Shown here piece by piece: positions 43,051-52,337 of a DNA stretch of 64,000 nucleotides (its first letter is position 1; every line of letters starts with the position of its first letter). The stretch is from assembly GCA_033283335.1 (NCBI GenBank), contig JAWMQP010000001.1, positions 930,001 to 994,000 of the forward strand. Reading direction: 5' to 3'. The translations under genes were made by a program, and so were the position numbers. Under the pieces are notes generated by a model. It did no database searches. It worked only from the letters and a program-made list of their open reading frames with translations, and had not been told where the DNA came from. The stretch is from Pseudomaricurvus sp033283335 (GTDB lineage: Bacteria; Pseudomonadota; Gammaproteobacteria; Pseudomonadales; Cellvibrionaceae).

Positions 43051-43533
43051 TTGCGGCTGGGCAGCCAACCACTCGGGCAGATCGACACGCATAATGGTGA
43101 CGGCCTGCCCTTGATATTCCTCTTCCCGCAGCACACTCCAACCGAGAGTCTGGTAAAAATACGCCTGACCCGGGGTAAACAGGTACAGTTCTTCCAAGCC
43201 TGCCCGCGCAGATGCCGCCATCACATGCCGAACCAGTTTCTGCCCCAGCCTTTCGCCGCGTCGACTCGCGTCTACGTAAACACTGGCCAGCCAGGGAGAC
43301 AAATCCTGATTGGTGGTCATATCCTGTTCAATCACCGACGCGGAACCCCAAACTCCCTGCTCGTCCACCAGCACCCAAGTGGCGGGAATCGCAGCTCCGG
43401 GTAGGCAATCACGCAGATCGTCGGCAAAGTCTGCCAAGGTCATATCCGGATACAGGTGTGACCATTCATCGAAATGCCAGGCAGACAGGGTATCGATAGC
43501 GTTTGGATGGTGTTTCAGGTGTTCAACTTTCAT
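43045..43533 (-). CDS. GNAT-family N-acetyltransferase
   Basis: The 162-residue protein has the GNAT core: the beta strand SPWLASVYVDASRRGERLGQKLV (in parts) with the acetyl-CoA R/Q-x-x-G-x-G/A loop RRGERLG, then LYLFTPGQAYFYQTLGW as motif B. The acceptor is unknown. It lies on the minus strand, convergent with yciK, with 56 bases to the Nmad3-like gene upstream. Confidence 0.88.
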   Translation of the reverse strand: MKVEHLKHHPNAIDTLSAWHFDEWSHLYPDMTLADFADDLRDCLPGAAIPATWVLVDEQGVWGSASVIEQDMTTNQDLSPWLASVYVDASRRGERLGQKLVRHVMAASARAGLEELYLFTPGQAYFYQTLGWSVLREEEYQGQAVTIMRVDLPEWLAAQPQL

Positions 43534-43589
43534 AAATAGATTCAGGTTTGTTGGAAATACGAACAGGGAATAATGAGACGGGTTGTCTT

Positions 43590-44447
43590 TCAGGTTTCTG
43601 ACATGGTTTGAATCAAGTCGGCAGCCCAGGCTTTGGCCGCCGGATATTGACGGCTGTCGAGCACAAATTCCTGCCCTCGAGCCACGCTTTGCAGAAAGCA
43701 GTGACGGCTGTTGCGGGACCAGCGCTCCGCTTTATGGTGATAGCTGAGCGGTTCACGTCGGTCACCAGGGTAAAACCAGCGCGGCAACCGCCAGGCACTG
43801 GGGCGAGTCGCGGCCGGATCGGTCAACACACAGCAATCATGCACCTGCTTGCTGGCTCCCGCTGCGGCCATGGTTTGTCCTGCCAGGGACATGGACTGAG
43901 CCGACAGATAAAGCATGTTGTTTGGGTCGGCCTCCTGCCGCTGGCAGTGGGGATGGTAACCCAGCCAGGAGTGCACACCCGGCTGCAGCTCATCCACATT
44001 GATTGCCTCGCCGACTTTCAACCAGCCCCAAATGATATGGCGGGCCGGTGACTGGGGCACAAAACGCCAACGCTGGCAATGCTGCTCAACCGCCCGGAAC
44101 AATCCGAAAAACACAAACAAATCGCCACAGGCCACCCCTTGTTTACGCAAGTGCCCCTGAGCGGAACCGCTCTGCCCCAACACCGGCTGCCAGCCTGACG
44201 CCCGGAGATACTGCTCAGTCAGCAGATCCGGATCCAGGTGCGCGCCATCGCCGGCTGACACTTTGCCACCGGTGAGCTGCTCCACCAGCTCACCCACCGC
44301 CACACCCTGATGGTGCAACCGCTCATAGCGCACCACTGAGCGCTGATCCGGAATTGGCAAAGCCAGCAGGGAACCATCGGGAAAAATCGGATTTGGGCAG
44401 CCGCCTGAAGACGAATCGAACCCTTTGCGACTGAGGATTATTTTCAC
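43590..44447 (-). CDS. Nmad3-like putative nucleotide-modification protein
   Basis: The 285-residue protein begins MKIILSRKGFDSSSGGCPNP followed by IFPDGSLLALPIPD, which I recognise as the signature of the Nmad3 (nucleotide modification associated domain 3) family, predicted from context to act on nucleobases. No biochemical role is established. The start is GTG at 44447. It has no signal peptide. The neighbours (GNAT and an SDR) give no clear clue, and no phage genes are nearby. Confidence 0.7.
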   Translation of the reverse strand: MKIILSRKGFDSSSGGCPNPIFPDGSLLALPIPDQRSVVRYERLHHQGVAVGELVEQLTGGKVSAGDGAHLDPDLLTEQYLRASGWQPVLGQSGSAQGHLRKQGVACGDLFVFFGLFRAVEQHCQRWRFVPQSPARHIIWGWLKVGEAINVDELQPGVHSWLGYHPHCQRQEADPNNMLYLSAQSMSLAGQTMAAAGASKQVHDCCVLTDPAATRPSAWRLPRWFYPGDRREPLSYHHKAERWSRNSRHCFLQSVARGQEFVLDSRQYPAAKAWAADLIQTMSET

Positions 44448-44538
44448 AACGCAGACAAAAGCAACCGTTACATCGGGTGCGCTATGTTAGCATCTCTTAC
44501 CATCCCCATCACCGTAGATTCAGGAAGCCGTCAAACAG

Positions 44539-45198
44539 ATGAAAACCGCCATTGTGATTGGCGCCACCGGTGTCACCGGTCGGCCGCTGACCCAGTACCT
44601 GCTGGAGTCCGACCACTACCAACAGGTTATCGTCTTAAGTCGCCGGCCGTTGGGCTTCAATCATCCCAAACTGGCCAACCATATTGTCGACTTTGGTCAG
44701 CCGCAATCCTGGCAAACGTTGCTTCAGGGAGATGATCTGTTTTCGGCGCTGGGCACAACCCGTCAACAAGCGGGCAGTCGCGAGGCTCAGTATCGGGTGG
44801 ATGTCACCTATCAGGCCAATGTCATCAAAGCCGCAGCCGCGCAGGGCATTCGACGGCTGTTTCTGGTGTCCTCACCCGGAGCCAATGCCAAGTCACTGTT
44901 TTTCTATCCCAGGATCAAAGGTGAGTTGGATGAACTGGCTCAGCAACAGGGGTTCGACAGCGTGGTACTGTTCAAACCGTCACTAATCATTGGCGAGCGG
45001 CCAGACAAGCGCCCGGGAGAGAAACTGGCACACACCCTGCTAGCCCCACTGACGTCGAAGCTTAAAGCGCTTGCGCCCTACCGCCCGATTACGGGAGAAC
45101 AGCTGGGTCATGCCATCGGTCATTGCGCCGAGCGTTGGTCCCAGACGGGTGTACACACGCTGAGTCTCAGCCAGATATTTGCGCATCTTCCAGAATAA
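44539..45198 (+). CDS. Atypical SDR, NAD(P)-binding oxidoreductase (HTATIP2-like)
   Basis: The 219-residue protein has the Rossmann motif IVIGATGVTGRPLTQYL and VSSPGANAKSLFFYPRIKGELD, where Y-x3-K-type residues occur, as in the HTATIP2/YbjT group of atypical SDRs. It probably binds NADP. The reaction is unknown. Its last 32 bases overlap the 3' end of the GMC oxidoreductase gene on the opposite strand. Confidence 0.82.
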   Translation: MKTAIVIGATGVTGRPLTQYLLESDHYQQVIVLSRRPLGFNHPKLANHIVDFGQPQSWQTLLQGDDLFSALGTTRQQAGSREAQYRVDVTYQANVIKAAAAQGIRRLFLVSSPGANAKSLFFYPRIKGELDELAQQQGFDSVVLFKPSLIIGERPDKRPGEKLAHTLLAPLTSKLKALAPYRPITGEQLGHAIGHCAERWSQTGVHTLSLSQIFAHLPE

Positions 45199-46828
45199 AC
45201 TCAGCACCTTTCTCGGCAATCATCACCGTCGGCGCGTTGGTGTTGCCAGAGGTGATGGTGGGCATGATGGAGGCATCAATCACCCTCAACCCCTGGACGC
45301 CGTGCACCTTGAGACGATCATCCACCACCGCCATTTCGTCATGTCCCATCTTGCAGGTGCCGACGGGATGGAAAATGGTGGTTCCCAGGTCACCGGCTTT
45401 TTCCAATAAGGCCTCATCGGTTTGGGCGTCCGGACCCGGCAGCCACTCCTGGGGCTTGAACGCGTTCAAGGCCGGCGCAGCCATAATGCGTCGGGTGAAC
45501 TTCAACCCATCAACCGCCACCTGCTGGTCTTCCGGGGTGGACAGATAATTGAGGGTAATGGCCGGCGCCTGATGGGGATCGGGACTTTGCAGGGCAATAT
45601 GACCGCGACTGGTGGGTCGTAAATTACACACGGACGGCGTGATGGCATTGAAACGATGCAGTGGCTCGCCGAATTTATCCAGCGACAAGGGCTGCACATG
45701 CCACTCAATATTGGCACTGGGTTGCGAAGGACCGCTTTTGGCAAACGCCCCCAACTGTGAAGGCGGCATGGTCAGGGGACCGGTTTTTCGCAGCAGGTAC
45801 TCCAGTCCCATGGACATCTTGCCCCACAGCGAGTGCACTCGCTGATTCAAGGTCACCGTATTTTCCACTTTATAGACACTGCGGATCTGCAAGTGATCTT
45901 GCAGGTTTTTGCCAACACCCGGTAAATGATGACGAGTGTCTATGCCGCGTGACTGCAATTGACGGCCATCACCGATACCGGACAGTTGCAGCAAATGCGG
46001 CGAAGCGACCGCCCCGGTGGCCAGAATTACTTCCCGGCGAGCGTTAAAGATGCGCTTTTCTCCGGTGGGCATGCGTACCCGAACACCCGACACACTGAGG
46101 CTGTCTCCGACAAATTCCAGCCCTTCCATCGTCACGCCGGTTTCAATGGTCAGGTTGGGGCGCTTTTTTACCGGATCCAGAAACGCCCTGGCAGCACTCC
46201 AGCGACGGCCTTTGCGCTGGTTCATCTGAAAATAGGCGTTACCAAAGTTGTCGCCCCGGTTGAACTCCTCAATCTTGGGAATCCCGCATTGTCGGGCGGC
46301 ATCGCGCCAGGCATCCAGAATTTCCCAGTTGACTCGTCGCTCCTCAACCCGCAACTCACCATCGGCTCCGTGAAACTCATTGGCTCCATGCTGATAGTTT
46401 TCCGAACGCTTGAACACCGGCAGAACATCATCCCAGCCCCAGCCACGATTCCCCAGTGAAGCCCAGTGATCGTAATCACTGCGTTGACCACGCATGTAGA
46501 TCATGGCATTGATGGAGGAACAGCCACCCAGCACACGTCCGCGGGCATAACCAATCTGACGACCGTTGAGTCCAGCTTCCGGTTGAGTTTTGTAGCACCA
46601 GTCGGTGCGGGGATTATTGATGGTGAACAGATAGCCCACCGGGATATTGATCCAGAAGTAATTGTCTTTGCCACCGGCTTCCAGCAGCAGCACCCGATAG
46701 CGACCGCAAGCGGTCAGCCGATTGGCCAGCACGCAACCGGCCGTACCGGCGCCCACCACAATAAAATCGTAATCTTCTGCATCGGGACGGATGCCACTGG
46801 AAACAGAAACCGTGTTCGAGTTTGCCAT
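45167..46828 (-). CDS. GMC-family FAD oxidoreductase (choline/alcohol dehydrogenase-like)
   Basis: The 553-residue flavoenzyme has the FAD motif DFIVVGAGTAGCVLANRL, GMC signature 1 GRVLGGCSSINAMIYMRG and signature 2 GAVASPHLLQLSGIG, and the C-terminal catalytic block FHPVGTCKMG with NTNAPTVMIAEKGAE. It resembles BetA-type choline dehydrogenases and the AlkJ alcohol dehydrogenases. With no betB, betI or alk genes beside it, a general alcohol dehydrogenase is as likely as choline dehydrogenase. Confidence 0.9.
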   Translation of the reverse strand: MANSNTVSVSSGIRPDAEDYDFIVVGAGTAGCVLANRLTACGRYRVLLLEAGGKDNYFWINIPVGYLFTINNPRTDWCYKTQPEAGLNGRQIGYARGRVLGGCSSINAMIYMRGQRSDYDHWASLGNRGWGWDDVLPVFKRSENYQHGANEFHGADGELRVEERRVNWEILDAWRDAARQCGIPKIEEFNRGDNFGNAYFQMNQRKGRRWSAARAFLDPVKKRPNLTIETGVTMEGLEFVGDSLSVSGVRVRMPTGEKRIFNARREVILATGAVASPHLLQLSGIGDGRQLQSRGIDTRHHLPGVGKNLQDHLQIRSVYKVENTVTLNQRVHSLWGKMSMGLEYLLRKTGPLTMPPSQLGAFAKSGPSQPSANIEWHVQPLSLDKFGEPLHRFNAITPSVCNLRPTSRGHIALQSPDPHQAPAITLNYLSTPEDQQVAVDGLKFTRRIMAAPALNAFKPQEWLPGPDAQTDEALLEKAGDLGTTIFHPVGTCKMGHDEMAVVDDRLKVHGVQGLRVIDASIMPTITSGNTNAPTVMIAEKGAEFILEDAQISG

Positions 46829-46929
46829 AGATGTGAGCGATTTTGTCTTGTTTTACACATGACTCTACTGGCCCCGGCAGCATCGGTCAAACGAAAAACA
46901 CGACAGCGATGTTCAAATACCGCCTCAGT

Positions 46930-47712
46930 TCAGCTGCGGCTTCCGCTGGGAATAAGACTGTCGGCATACCAGTACTGAATATTTACTGACATGCCCTCAC
47001 CCCTGGCGTCCAACAGGTTGGATAGGCCCCTGAAACCAGTTAACCGGCGCTCCTCCAAGTCATACTGCAGCACAATCGGGGTGGTAAACCAGCTCAGCAA
47101 TCGGCTCTCCGGTCGAATCACAAAACACACCCGCTGCCCCAGCTCCATGTCGGCATCACAGGCTTGTTCGCGAATCGCCAGAGACACAAAACGTTGCCGG
47201 GTTGGCAAGAGAAAGGAAAACACCATCCTCTGCCCAGCGTTCAAAGCCTCAAAATTCTGTCGTACAAACACATCAAACCCGGCATCCACCACCGCATTAT
47301 CCGGCAGGGGAAGGTCTGAACTAAGCAGCGGTTCGCCCTCTCCCGCGCGGTACTGCAACGTCACTCCACGACTGCTGGTTTTCACATCAATCAACCTTCC
47401 GGTCAGGAGATTGCGCTGCCGAAAAGAAGGCCGTTGAGGATGAGAACCATGATGCAGCTTTTTGATGGATAACAGGGATCCGTCCGGTTGCCGGTACTCC
47501 ACACGGGTCGACCTGCGAGTAGAGGGGTCAGGTGCGTCGAAGAAGTAGTGCTCCTCATAGGCCTCGGTGCCCGCATCGAGCAAGGTGGCCCTGCCAATGA
47601 TAGCGACCTCCTCCGCACTGACAGGAGGCCAGGCAAACAGCGTAATGATGGCCAAAGCCCAACCGGGCAGCAAAGCCAAGGAGGAGAATAATTTAAGCGC
47701 AAGCCTCAACAC
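46930..47712 (-). CDS. Exported protein of unknown function, last gene of ChrR-linked operon
   Basis: The 260-residue protein has an N-terminal hydrophobic signal (LALLPGWALAIITLFAWPPVSA, cleaved near residue 33) and a beta-rich body with conserved-looking acidic and aromatic positions (EEHYFFDAP, DAGFDVFVRQNF). I do not recognise a family. It starts at GTG 47712, overlapping the DUF2878 gene by 20 bases, so it is very likely the last gene of the Cfa operon and may act in the envelope during the same stress response. Confidence 0.72.
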   Translation of the reverse strand: MLRLALKLFSSLALLPGWALAIITLFAWPPVSAEEVAIIGRATLLDAGTEAYEEHYFFDAPDPSTRRSTRVEYRQPDGSLLSIKKLHHGSHPQRPSFRQRNLLTGRLIDVKTSSRGVTLQYRAGEGEPLLSSDLPLPDNAVVDAGFDVFVRQNFEALNAGQRMVFSFLLPTRQRFVSLAIREQACDADMELGQRVCFVIRPESRLLSWFTTPIVLQYDLEERRLTGFRGLSNLLDARGEGMSVNIQYWYADSLIPSGSRS

Positions 47713-48208
47713 GATTAACCCGCCTTGCCAGCAACATCAATACCGGCATCAACACACCCCAGGCCATAGCGATACACAGCAGGGCCATTGACCTGGGCAC
47801 TCCGATCGCCATATCGCTCCATTGAGCCCCCGCCCAGTAGGAGGCGGGGCCAGACACGGCACCCAACAGACATGCCAACCACAGGCGCTGGTGCAACCAG
47901 CTGAAAAAATGCACCAGGGTCATGGCGAACATGCCCCACAGACAAATCAGCCACAAAGGGATGAACGCTTCAGGGCCCAGCAACACCCCCAGGTGCATCC
48001 AGAAGCTGTCGAGCAAACTGCCAGCAACCACCACCGCAGATATCAGCCACCATTCCCAAACCGAATCCACCCACCAAAAGGCGTGTACCGCAACCATCAG
48101 GACCAGGGCAACACAAGCCCAATCGTTACCACCCAACACTGCGGCCAACCAGCCTGCCTGAAACAAGGCCCCATTGATAAGATTCAGCCGCAGCGAGGAG
48201 TTGATCAC
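47693..48208 (-). CDS. DUF2878 membrane protein
   Basis: The 171-residue protein is almost entirely hydrophobic, with about five or six membrane segments (INGALFQAGWLAAVLGG, VALVLMVAVHAFWW and others). It fits DUF2878, a family coded near cfa and DUF1365 genes in ChrR-controlled operons. I start it at GTG 48208, one base after the overlap with the cfa stop; a longer frame to 48370 would lie wholly inside cfa. Function unknown. Confidence 0.8.
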   Translation of the reverse strand: MINSSLRLNLINGALFQAGWLAAVLGGNDWACVALVLMVAVHAFWWVDSVWEWWLISAVVVAGSLLDSFWMHLGVLLGPEAFIPLWLICLWGMFAMTLVHFFSWLHQRLWLACLLGAVSGPASYWAGAQWSDMAIGVPRSMALLCIAMAWGVLMPVLMLLARRVNRVEACA

Positions 48209-48209
48209 A

Positions 48210-49517
48210 TCAGCGCACACCACTGGGAATCTGGCGGCAAGCGGGTTTGGCAAACACCACCTGCACAGTACTGATAGCCCGTTCACGGAAGCCACCTTCA
48301 CAGTAAGCCAGGTAGTAGTCCCACATCCGGCAGAACACCTCATCAAAGCCCTGACCTTTAACCTCTTCAAGACGCTGATGAAAACGAGTGCGCCACTGTT
48401 TGAGAGTTTCGGCGTAATCCAGTCCGATATCCTGCAGGTCCACCATCATCATGTTGGTGCAGCGACGAATACCACTGGCAATTACATTCACCGAGGGCAG
48501 ACCACCACCGGGGAAAATGTACTTTTGAATAAAATCGACAGAATCCCGGGCAAAATCGTAACGCTGATCCGGTATGGTGATGGCCTGGATCAGCATCAAA
48601 CCATCCTCTTTTAACAGGGAAGAGCAACGCTTGAAGTAAGTGTCGTAATATTCGTGGCCAACTGCTTCGATCATTTCTATGGACACCAACTTGTCAAACT
48701 GCCCCTGTAAATTGCGGTAGTCCTCAAACAATAAGGTCACCTTGTCCTGCAGCCCTTCCCGCTCCACCGCTGCCCGGGCATAGTCGTACTGCTGACGTGA
48801 GATGGTGGTGGTGGTGACCTGGCAGCCATAGTGTTTGGCGGCATGGATGGCCATTCCACCCCAGCCGGTACCGATTTCCAGCAGGTGATCTGAAGGTGAC
48901 AATTGCAATTTGCGACAGATCAGGTCCAGCTTGTAAATGGAGGCCTGCTCTAATTCACCTGCCACATTCTCTGACGGTTGCGGTTGAGAAAAAACCGCCG
49001 AGGAATACATCAACTGGGGATCCAGAAACAGCTCAAAGAAATCATTCCCCAAATCGTAGTGAGCGGCGATATTGCGACGCGAGCCCGACAGGCTGTTGGC
49101 ATTGAATTTATGCAGGACTCGGTTCAGCCAGCGCTGCAGCCAGGGCCAACGGGTTTCCATGCGGTTCAGCCAGTCAATATTGCGAGCCATCAGCCTTACC
49201 ACACTGACCAGACAGGGCGTACTCCAATCCTGCTCCATATAGGCTTCACCTGCCCCGACACTACCCCCCAATAACAACTGACGATAGGCCCTTGGATGGC
49301 GAACCTGTATGCGGGCACTAAGCTTTGAGTGATCGTCAGCAGTCCCAAAATGATAAACCCCCTGGGCATCTTCGATGGTCAAGCGTCCCTCGGGCAAACC
49401 GTCGAGAAAACGGAACACCATACGCTTGGCCCAACCGGGATTGGTCGCGACGTTTTGCTGCTCTTCACGGGTCGATGTCTTTGGCAACCGGGGTTGTCCG
49501 ACACTCATGTCACTCAT
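48210..49517 (-). CDS. cfa: Cyclopropane-fatty-acyl-phospholipid synthase
   Basis: Cfa uses SAM to turn unsaturated acyl chains of membrane phospholipids into cyclopropane chains. The 435-residue protein has NIAAHYDLGNDFFELFLDP, motif I LEIGTGWGGMAIHAAKHYG, FEDYRNLQGQFDKLVSIEMIEAVG (in part) and IQKYIFPGG near the C-terminus. It overlaps the DUF1365 stop by four bases. In other bacteria this operon type is induced by singlet oxygen, which fits membrane modification under photo-oxidative stress. Confidence 0.95.
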   Translation of the reverse strand: MSDMSVGQPRLPKTSTREEQQNVATNPGWAKRMVFRFLDGLPEGRLTIEDAQGVYHFGTADDHSKLSARIQVRHPRAYRQLLLGGSVGAGEAYMEQDWSTPCLVSVVRLMARNIDWLNRMETRWPWLQRWLNRVLHKFNANSLSGSRRNIAAHYDLGNDFFELFLDPQLMYSSAVFSQPQPSENVAGELEQASIYKLDLICRKLQLSPSDHLLEIGTGWGGMAIHAAKHYGCQVTTTTISRQQYDYARAAVEREGLQDKVTLLFEDYRNLQGQFDKLVSIEMIEAVGHEYYDTYFKRCSSLLKEDGLMLIQAITIPDQRYDFARDSVDFIQKYIFPGGGLPSVNVIASGIRRCTNMMMVDLQDIGLDYAETLKQWRTRFHQRLEEVKGQGFDEVFCRMWDYYLAYCEGGFRERAISTVQVVFAKPACRQIPSGVR

Positions 49518-50287
49518 TGTATCTTCACCTGTTCTTGTTCTGGATGTGAGTAAAAGGGTACGCGTTTAAACCACAACTTTGCTGCGTTCCAGTAGATACC
49601 CCAGCAAACCTGAAGTGTCATCAAAGGGTATTGCCAAAGCACCTGATTGAGACTGCGAGCAGTAATCGCCTGGCGCTGCAACGTCAGGCTCGCATCGAAT
49701 TCGCGATTTCCCTGACGCCAGTTTTCCAGATGCAGTGACAGCGAACTCGACTCCACCCGGGGATTGCTACAACGCATGCGATAGGTCATATCCATGGGAT
49801 GGAATGGAGATACATGCATGGCCTTGTCAAAGGTTATACGCTGCACTTTCTGGTTCGGGTCACAGGGCAACACGTAAGCATGTCGCTCCTTCCAGGGGGT
49901 GTTGGTTACTTCCGCGACCAGTGTCTGCAAGCGCTCCTGCTCATCGAAGCAGTAATAGCAGGTAATGGGGTTAATAATGAAACCGAAATAGCGGATGTTG
50001 GTCAGCATGCGAATGGGGCCAGAAGGCCGAACGCCAGTCTTGGCCTCGACACAATCCTGAACAGCCTGTTTAAGGGTTTGCGACTCATCCCCCAGGTAAT
50101 CTGCCCGACAAAATCTGGCTGGTGCCCCGCGCCGGGTTGACCAGGTTGGGGTCTGACTGAAAACCTCATCCAACTCGTCCAGATCCAGGTACATCATAAA
50201 GACCGGGTAACGAAACTCATGAGAGTGGGGCATGAATCGGCGATGCCTGACCCAGCCCTGATAAATACCACTGTGAAGAATCACCAT
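49514..50287 (-). CDS. DUF1365 protein
   Basis: The 257-residue protein starts MVILHSGIYQGWVRHRRFMP with HSHEFRYPVFMMYLDLDEL, and has NPITCYYCFD and NTPWKERHAYVL, all typical of DUF1365. The family nearly always sits between an FAD oxidoreductase and a cfa gene. Its role is unknown but probably in modified fatty-acid formation. The ATG at 50287 overlaps the upstream stop by seven bases; a longer frame to 50368 is less likely. Confidence 0.9.
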   Translation of the reverse strand: MVILHSGIYQGWVRHRRFMPHSHEFRYPVFMMYLDLDELDEVFSQTPTWSTRRGAPARFCRADYLGDESQTLKQAVQDCVEAKTGVRPSGPIRMLTNIRYFGFIINPITCYYCFDEQERLQTLVAEVTNTPWKERHAYVLPCDPNQKVQRITFDKAMHVSPFHPMDMTYRMRCSNPRVESSSLSLHLENWRQGNREFDASLTLQRQAITARSLNQVLWQYPLMTLQVCWGIYWNAAKLWFKRVPFYSHPEQEQVKIQ

Positions 50288-51543
50288 TCCGCTCCCAGTG
50301 CGCGCGCTACCCGAATACCACTGCTGCAACCGTCCTCGTGAAAACCATTGGCCCAGTAGGCGCCACAATACCAGGTGCGGTTAACCCCATTGATTTCGGA
50401 CCAGCGCTCGCAGGCAGCGACCGACTCCCGGGTGAATACCGGGTGATCATATTGATAACGGCCGAGAATTGTCGCTGGGTCTATGGCATCGGTCTGATTA
50501 AGGGTCACGCAAAAGGTTTGCTCAGACTCCAACCCCTGCAGCAAATTCATGTTGTAGGTCAGCACCGCCTGTTGATCGGTGTCAGTCGCGGTAGACTTTG
50601 GAATGCGATAATTCCAACAGGCCCAGGCCAAGGGCCTCTGTGGCAGCAGAGAGGCATCGGTATGCAGCACCACATCATTAGACTGGTAGGCCATCGCGCC
50701 AAGAACCTGCTGTTCCTCCAAGCCGGGATCCTGTAACAGTTTCAGTGCCTGATCACTGTGACAGGCCAGCACCACCTGATCAAAATATTCCGGATCACCA
50801 TCTGCCGTTTTCAACCACACTCCCTCCGCCTCCCGGCGAATGGAGAGCACGGCACAGTTGCGGCGGATGCGGTCGGAAAAAGCCCTCGTCAAAGGTTCCA
50901 GATAATTGCGCGATCCGCCCTTGATCACCCGCCACTGGGGTCGGTTATTGACACTTAACAGCCCATGGTTCTTGAAGAAACGGATAAAGAACACCAGCGG
51001 AAACTCCATCATGGTCTTCACCGATGCCGACCATATGGCACTGCCCATGGGTATGAGGTACTTGTGAGCAAACATCTGCCCATAACCACGACCATCCAGA
51101 TAGGCTCCCAGACTGGCTTCCATATTGACCACGCCGGATTCCAGATCGGCCACCGCTTCCCGATTGAACCGCACAATGTCTTTCAGCATCCCCCAATAGG
51201 AGGGATTCAGCAGATTCCGGCGCTGAGCAAACAGGGTGTTGAGGTTATTGCCACTGTACTCCAATCTGGTTTGCTCACAGGTGACACTGAAACTCATCTC
51301 CGTGGGCTGCGTGTCCACCCCCAACTCATCCAGCAGGCGGATAAAATTCGGATAGGTCCAGTCATTGTAGACAATAAACCCGGTATCAATGGCGTAGCGT
51401 TGCCCGTCACATTCAACGTCTTTGGTGGCCGTGTGACCACCGATATCCGGCTCCGATTCAAACACCGTAATCTGGTGTTGCCGGTGCAGTAAATACGCGC
51501 AGGTCAAACCGGAAATGCCCGCTCCCACAATCGCTATTTTCAA
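50281..51543 (-). CDS. FAD-dependent amine-oxidase-like oxidoreductase
   Basis: The 420-residue flavoprotein begins with the dinucleotide motif IAIVGAGISGLTCAYLLHR and FESEPDIGGHTATKDVE, and ends in GAYWANGFHEDGCSSG. It belongs to the NAD/FAD-binding group always linked with DUF1365 and Cfa, thought to take part in modification of membrane fatty acids such as furan fatty acids in related operons. The substrate is not proven. It overlaps the upstream SDR by four bases. Confidence 0.9.
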   Translation of the reverse strand: MKIAIVGAGISGLTCAYLLHRQHQITVFESEPDIGGHTATKDVECDGQRYAIDTGFIVYNDWTYPNFIRLLDELGVDTQPTEMSFSVTCEQTRLEYSGNNLNTLFAQRRNLLNPSYWGMLKDIVRFNREAVADLESGVVNMEASLGAYLDGRGYGQMFAHKYLIPMGSAIWSASVKTMMEFPLVFFIRFFKNHGLLSVNNRPQWRVIKGGSRNYLEPLTRAFSDRIRRNCAVLSIRREAEGVWLKTADGDPEYFDQVVLACHSDQALKLLQDPGLEEQQVLGAMAYQSNDVVLHTDASLLPQRPLAWACWNYRIPKSTATDTDQQAVLTYNMNLLQGLESEQTFCVTLNQTDAIDPATILGRYQYDHPVFTRESVAACERWSEINGVNRTWYCGAYWANGFHEDGCSSGIRVARALGAEW

Positions 51544-52328
51544 GGTTTACTCCTGTAACTCGACGAAGATTTTTCCCGCACCAGGCGGGGTGCCACCAGC
51601 TTGTGCCACAATGCCGGGCAGGCACTTCCCAGTGCCAAAAAGACACTCAGGCGTCTGGGGAACCGCAGAGTGCGACAGCGGCCCGGTAGTTTTTTAATGA
51701 TCAGATCCGCAGCCTCTTCGGCACTTAGCATAAACGGCATGGGAAAGTCGTTACGACGGGTCAGCGGTGTATCAACAAAGCCCGGCTCTATGGTGGTAAC
51801 TGCAATATTCTCCCGAGCCAGGTCAACCGCCATGGCCTCCATAAAATAACTGACCGCCGCCTTGGAAGCCCCATAGGCCTGGGCACGGGGAAAAGCCACA
51901 CGGCTGGCCTGCGACCCCATGGCGACAATGTGACGGGCGCCGGAGGAGAGGCGCAGCAAGGGCAACCCGGCCTGCAAAGAGCGAACCGTACCCAGATAAT
52001 TTACCTGCATGACACGCTCCATCATCGACCAGTCGGGCTCATCGACATCGAAATACTCGCAGGTGCCGGCGTTAAGAATCATGCGATCCAGGTATTCCAC
52101 ATGTTGCCTGAGGTCGACCCTGAGTCGATCTGCCGATTGGGGGTCCGCAAGATCTGCAACCACCGGAGTCAGGTTTGGTCTCTGCCGGGCCATGGATTCC
52201 AGCACCTCTCGATTGCGGCCACTGATCAATACATGATTTTCCAGCTCTGCCAGCTTTAAGGCCAGCTGTTGCCCCAGGCCACTGCTGGCACCGGTAATCC
52301 AGATAATTTCCCCAACAGGACGCTTCAC
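51540..52328 (-). CDS. Short-chain dehydrogenase of the ChrR-linked operon
   Basis: The 262-residue SDR has WITGASSGLGQQLALKLA, the strand LNAG, MGSQASRVAF and the catalytic Y-x3-K in YGASKAAVSYF. The C-terminal 30 residues are hydrophobic/basic and may touch the membrane. It is part of the operon NTF2-like, SDR, FAD oxidoreductase, DUF1365, Cfa; all junctions overlap or are a few bases long. The substrate is unknown. Confidence 0.88.
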   Translation of the reverse strand: MKRPVGEIIWITGASSGLGQQLALKLAELENHVLISGRNREVLESMARQRPNLTPVVADLADPQSADRLRVDLRQHVEYLDRMILNAGTCEYFDVDEPDWSMMERVMQVNYLGTVRSLQAGLPLLRLSSGARHIVAMGSQASRVAFPRAQAYGASKAAVSYFMEAMAVDLARENIAVTTIEPGFVDTPLTRRNDFPMPFMLSAEEAADLIIKKLPGRCRTLRFPRRLSVFLALGSACPALWHKLVAPRLVREKSSSSYRSKP

Positions 52329-52337
52329 GCTCTCTCC

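Noticed and set aside
49325..49569. Several overlapping plus-strand frames at the cfa start
   Set aside because: They are shadows of cfa and DUF1365, with no ribosome binding sites.
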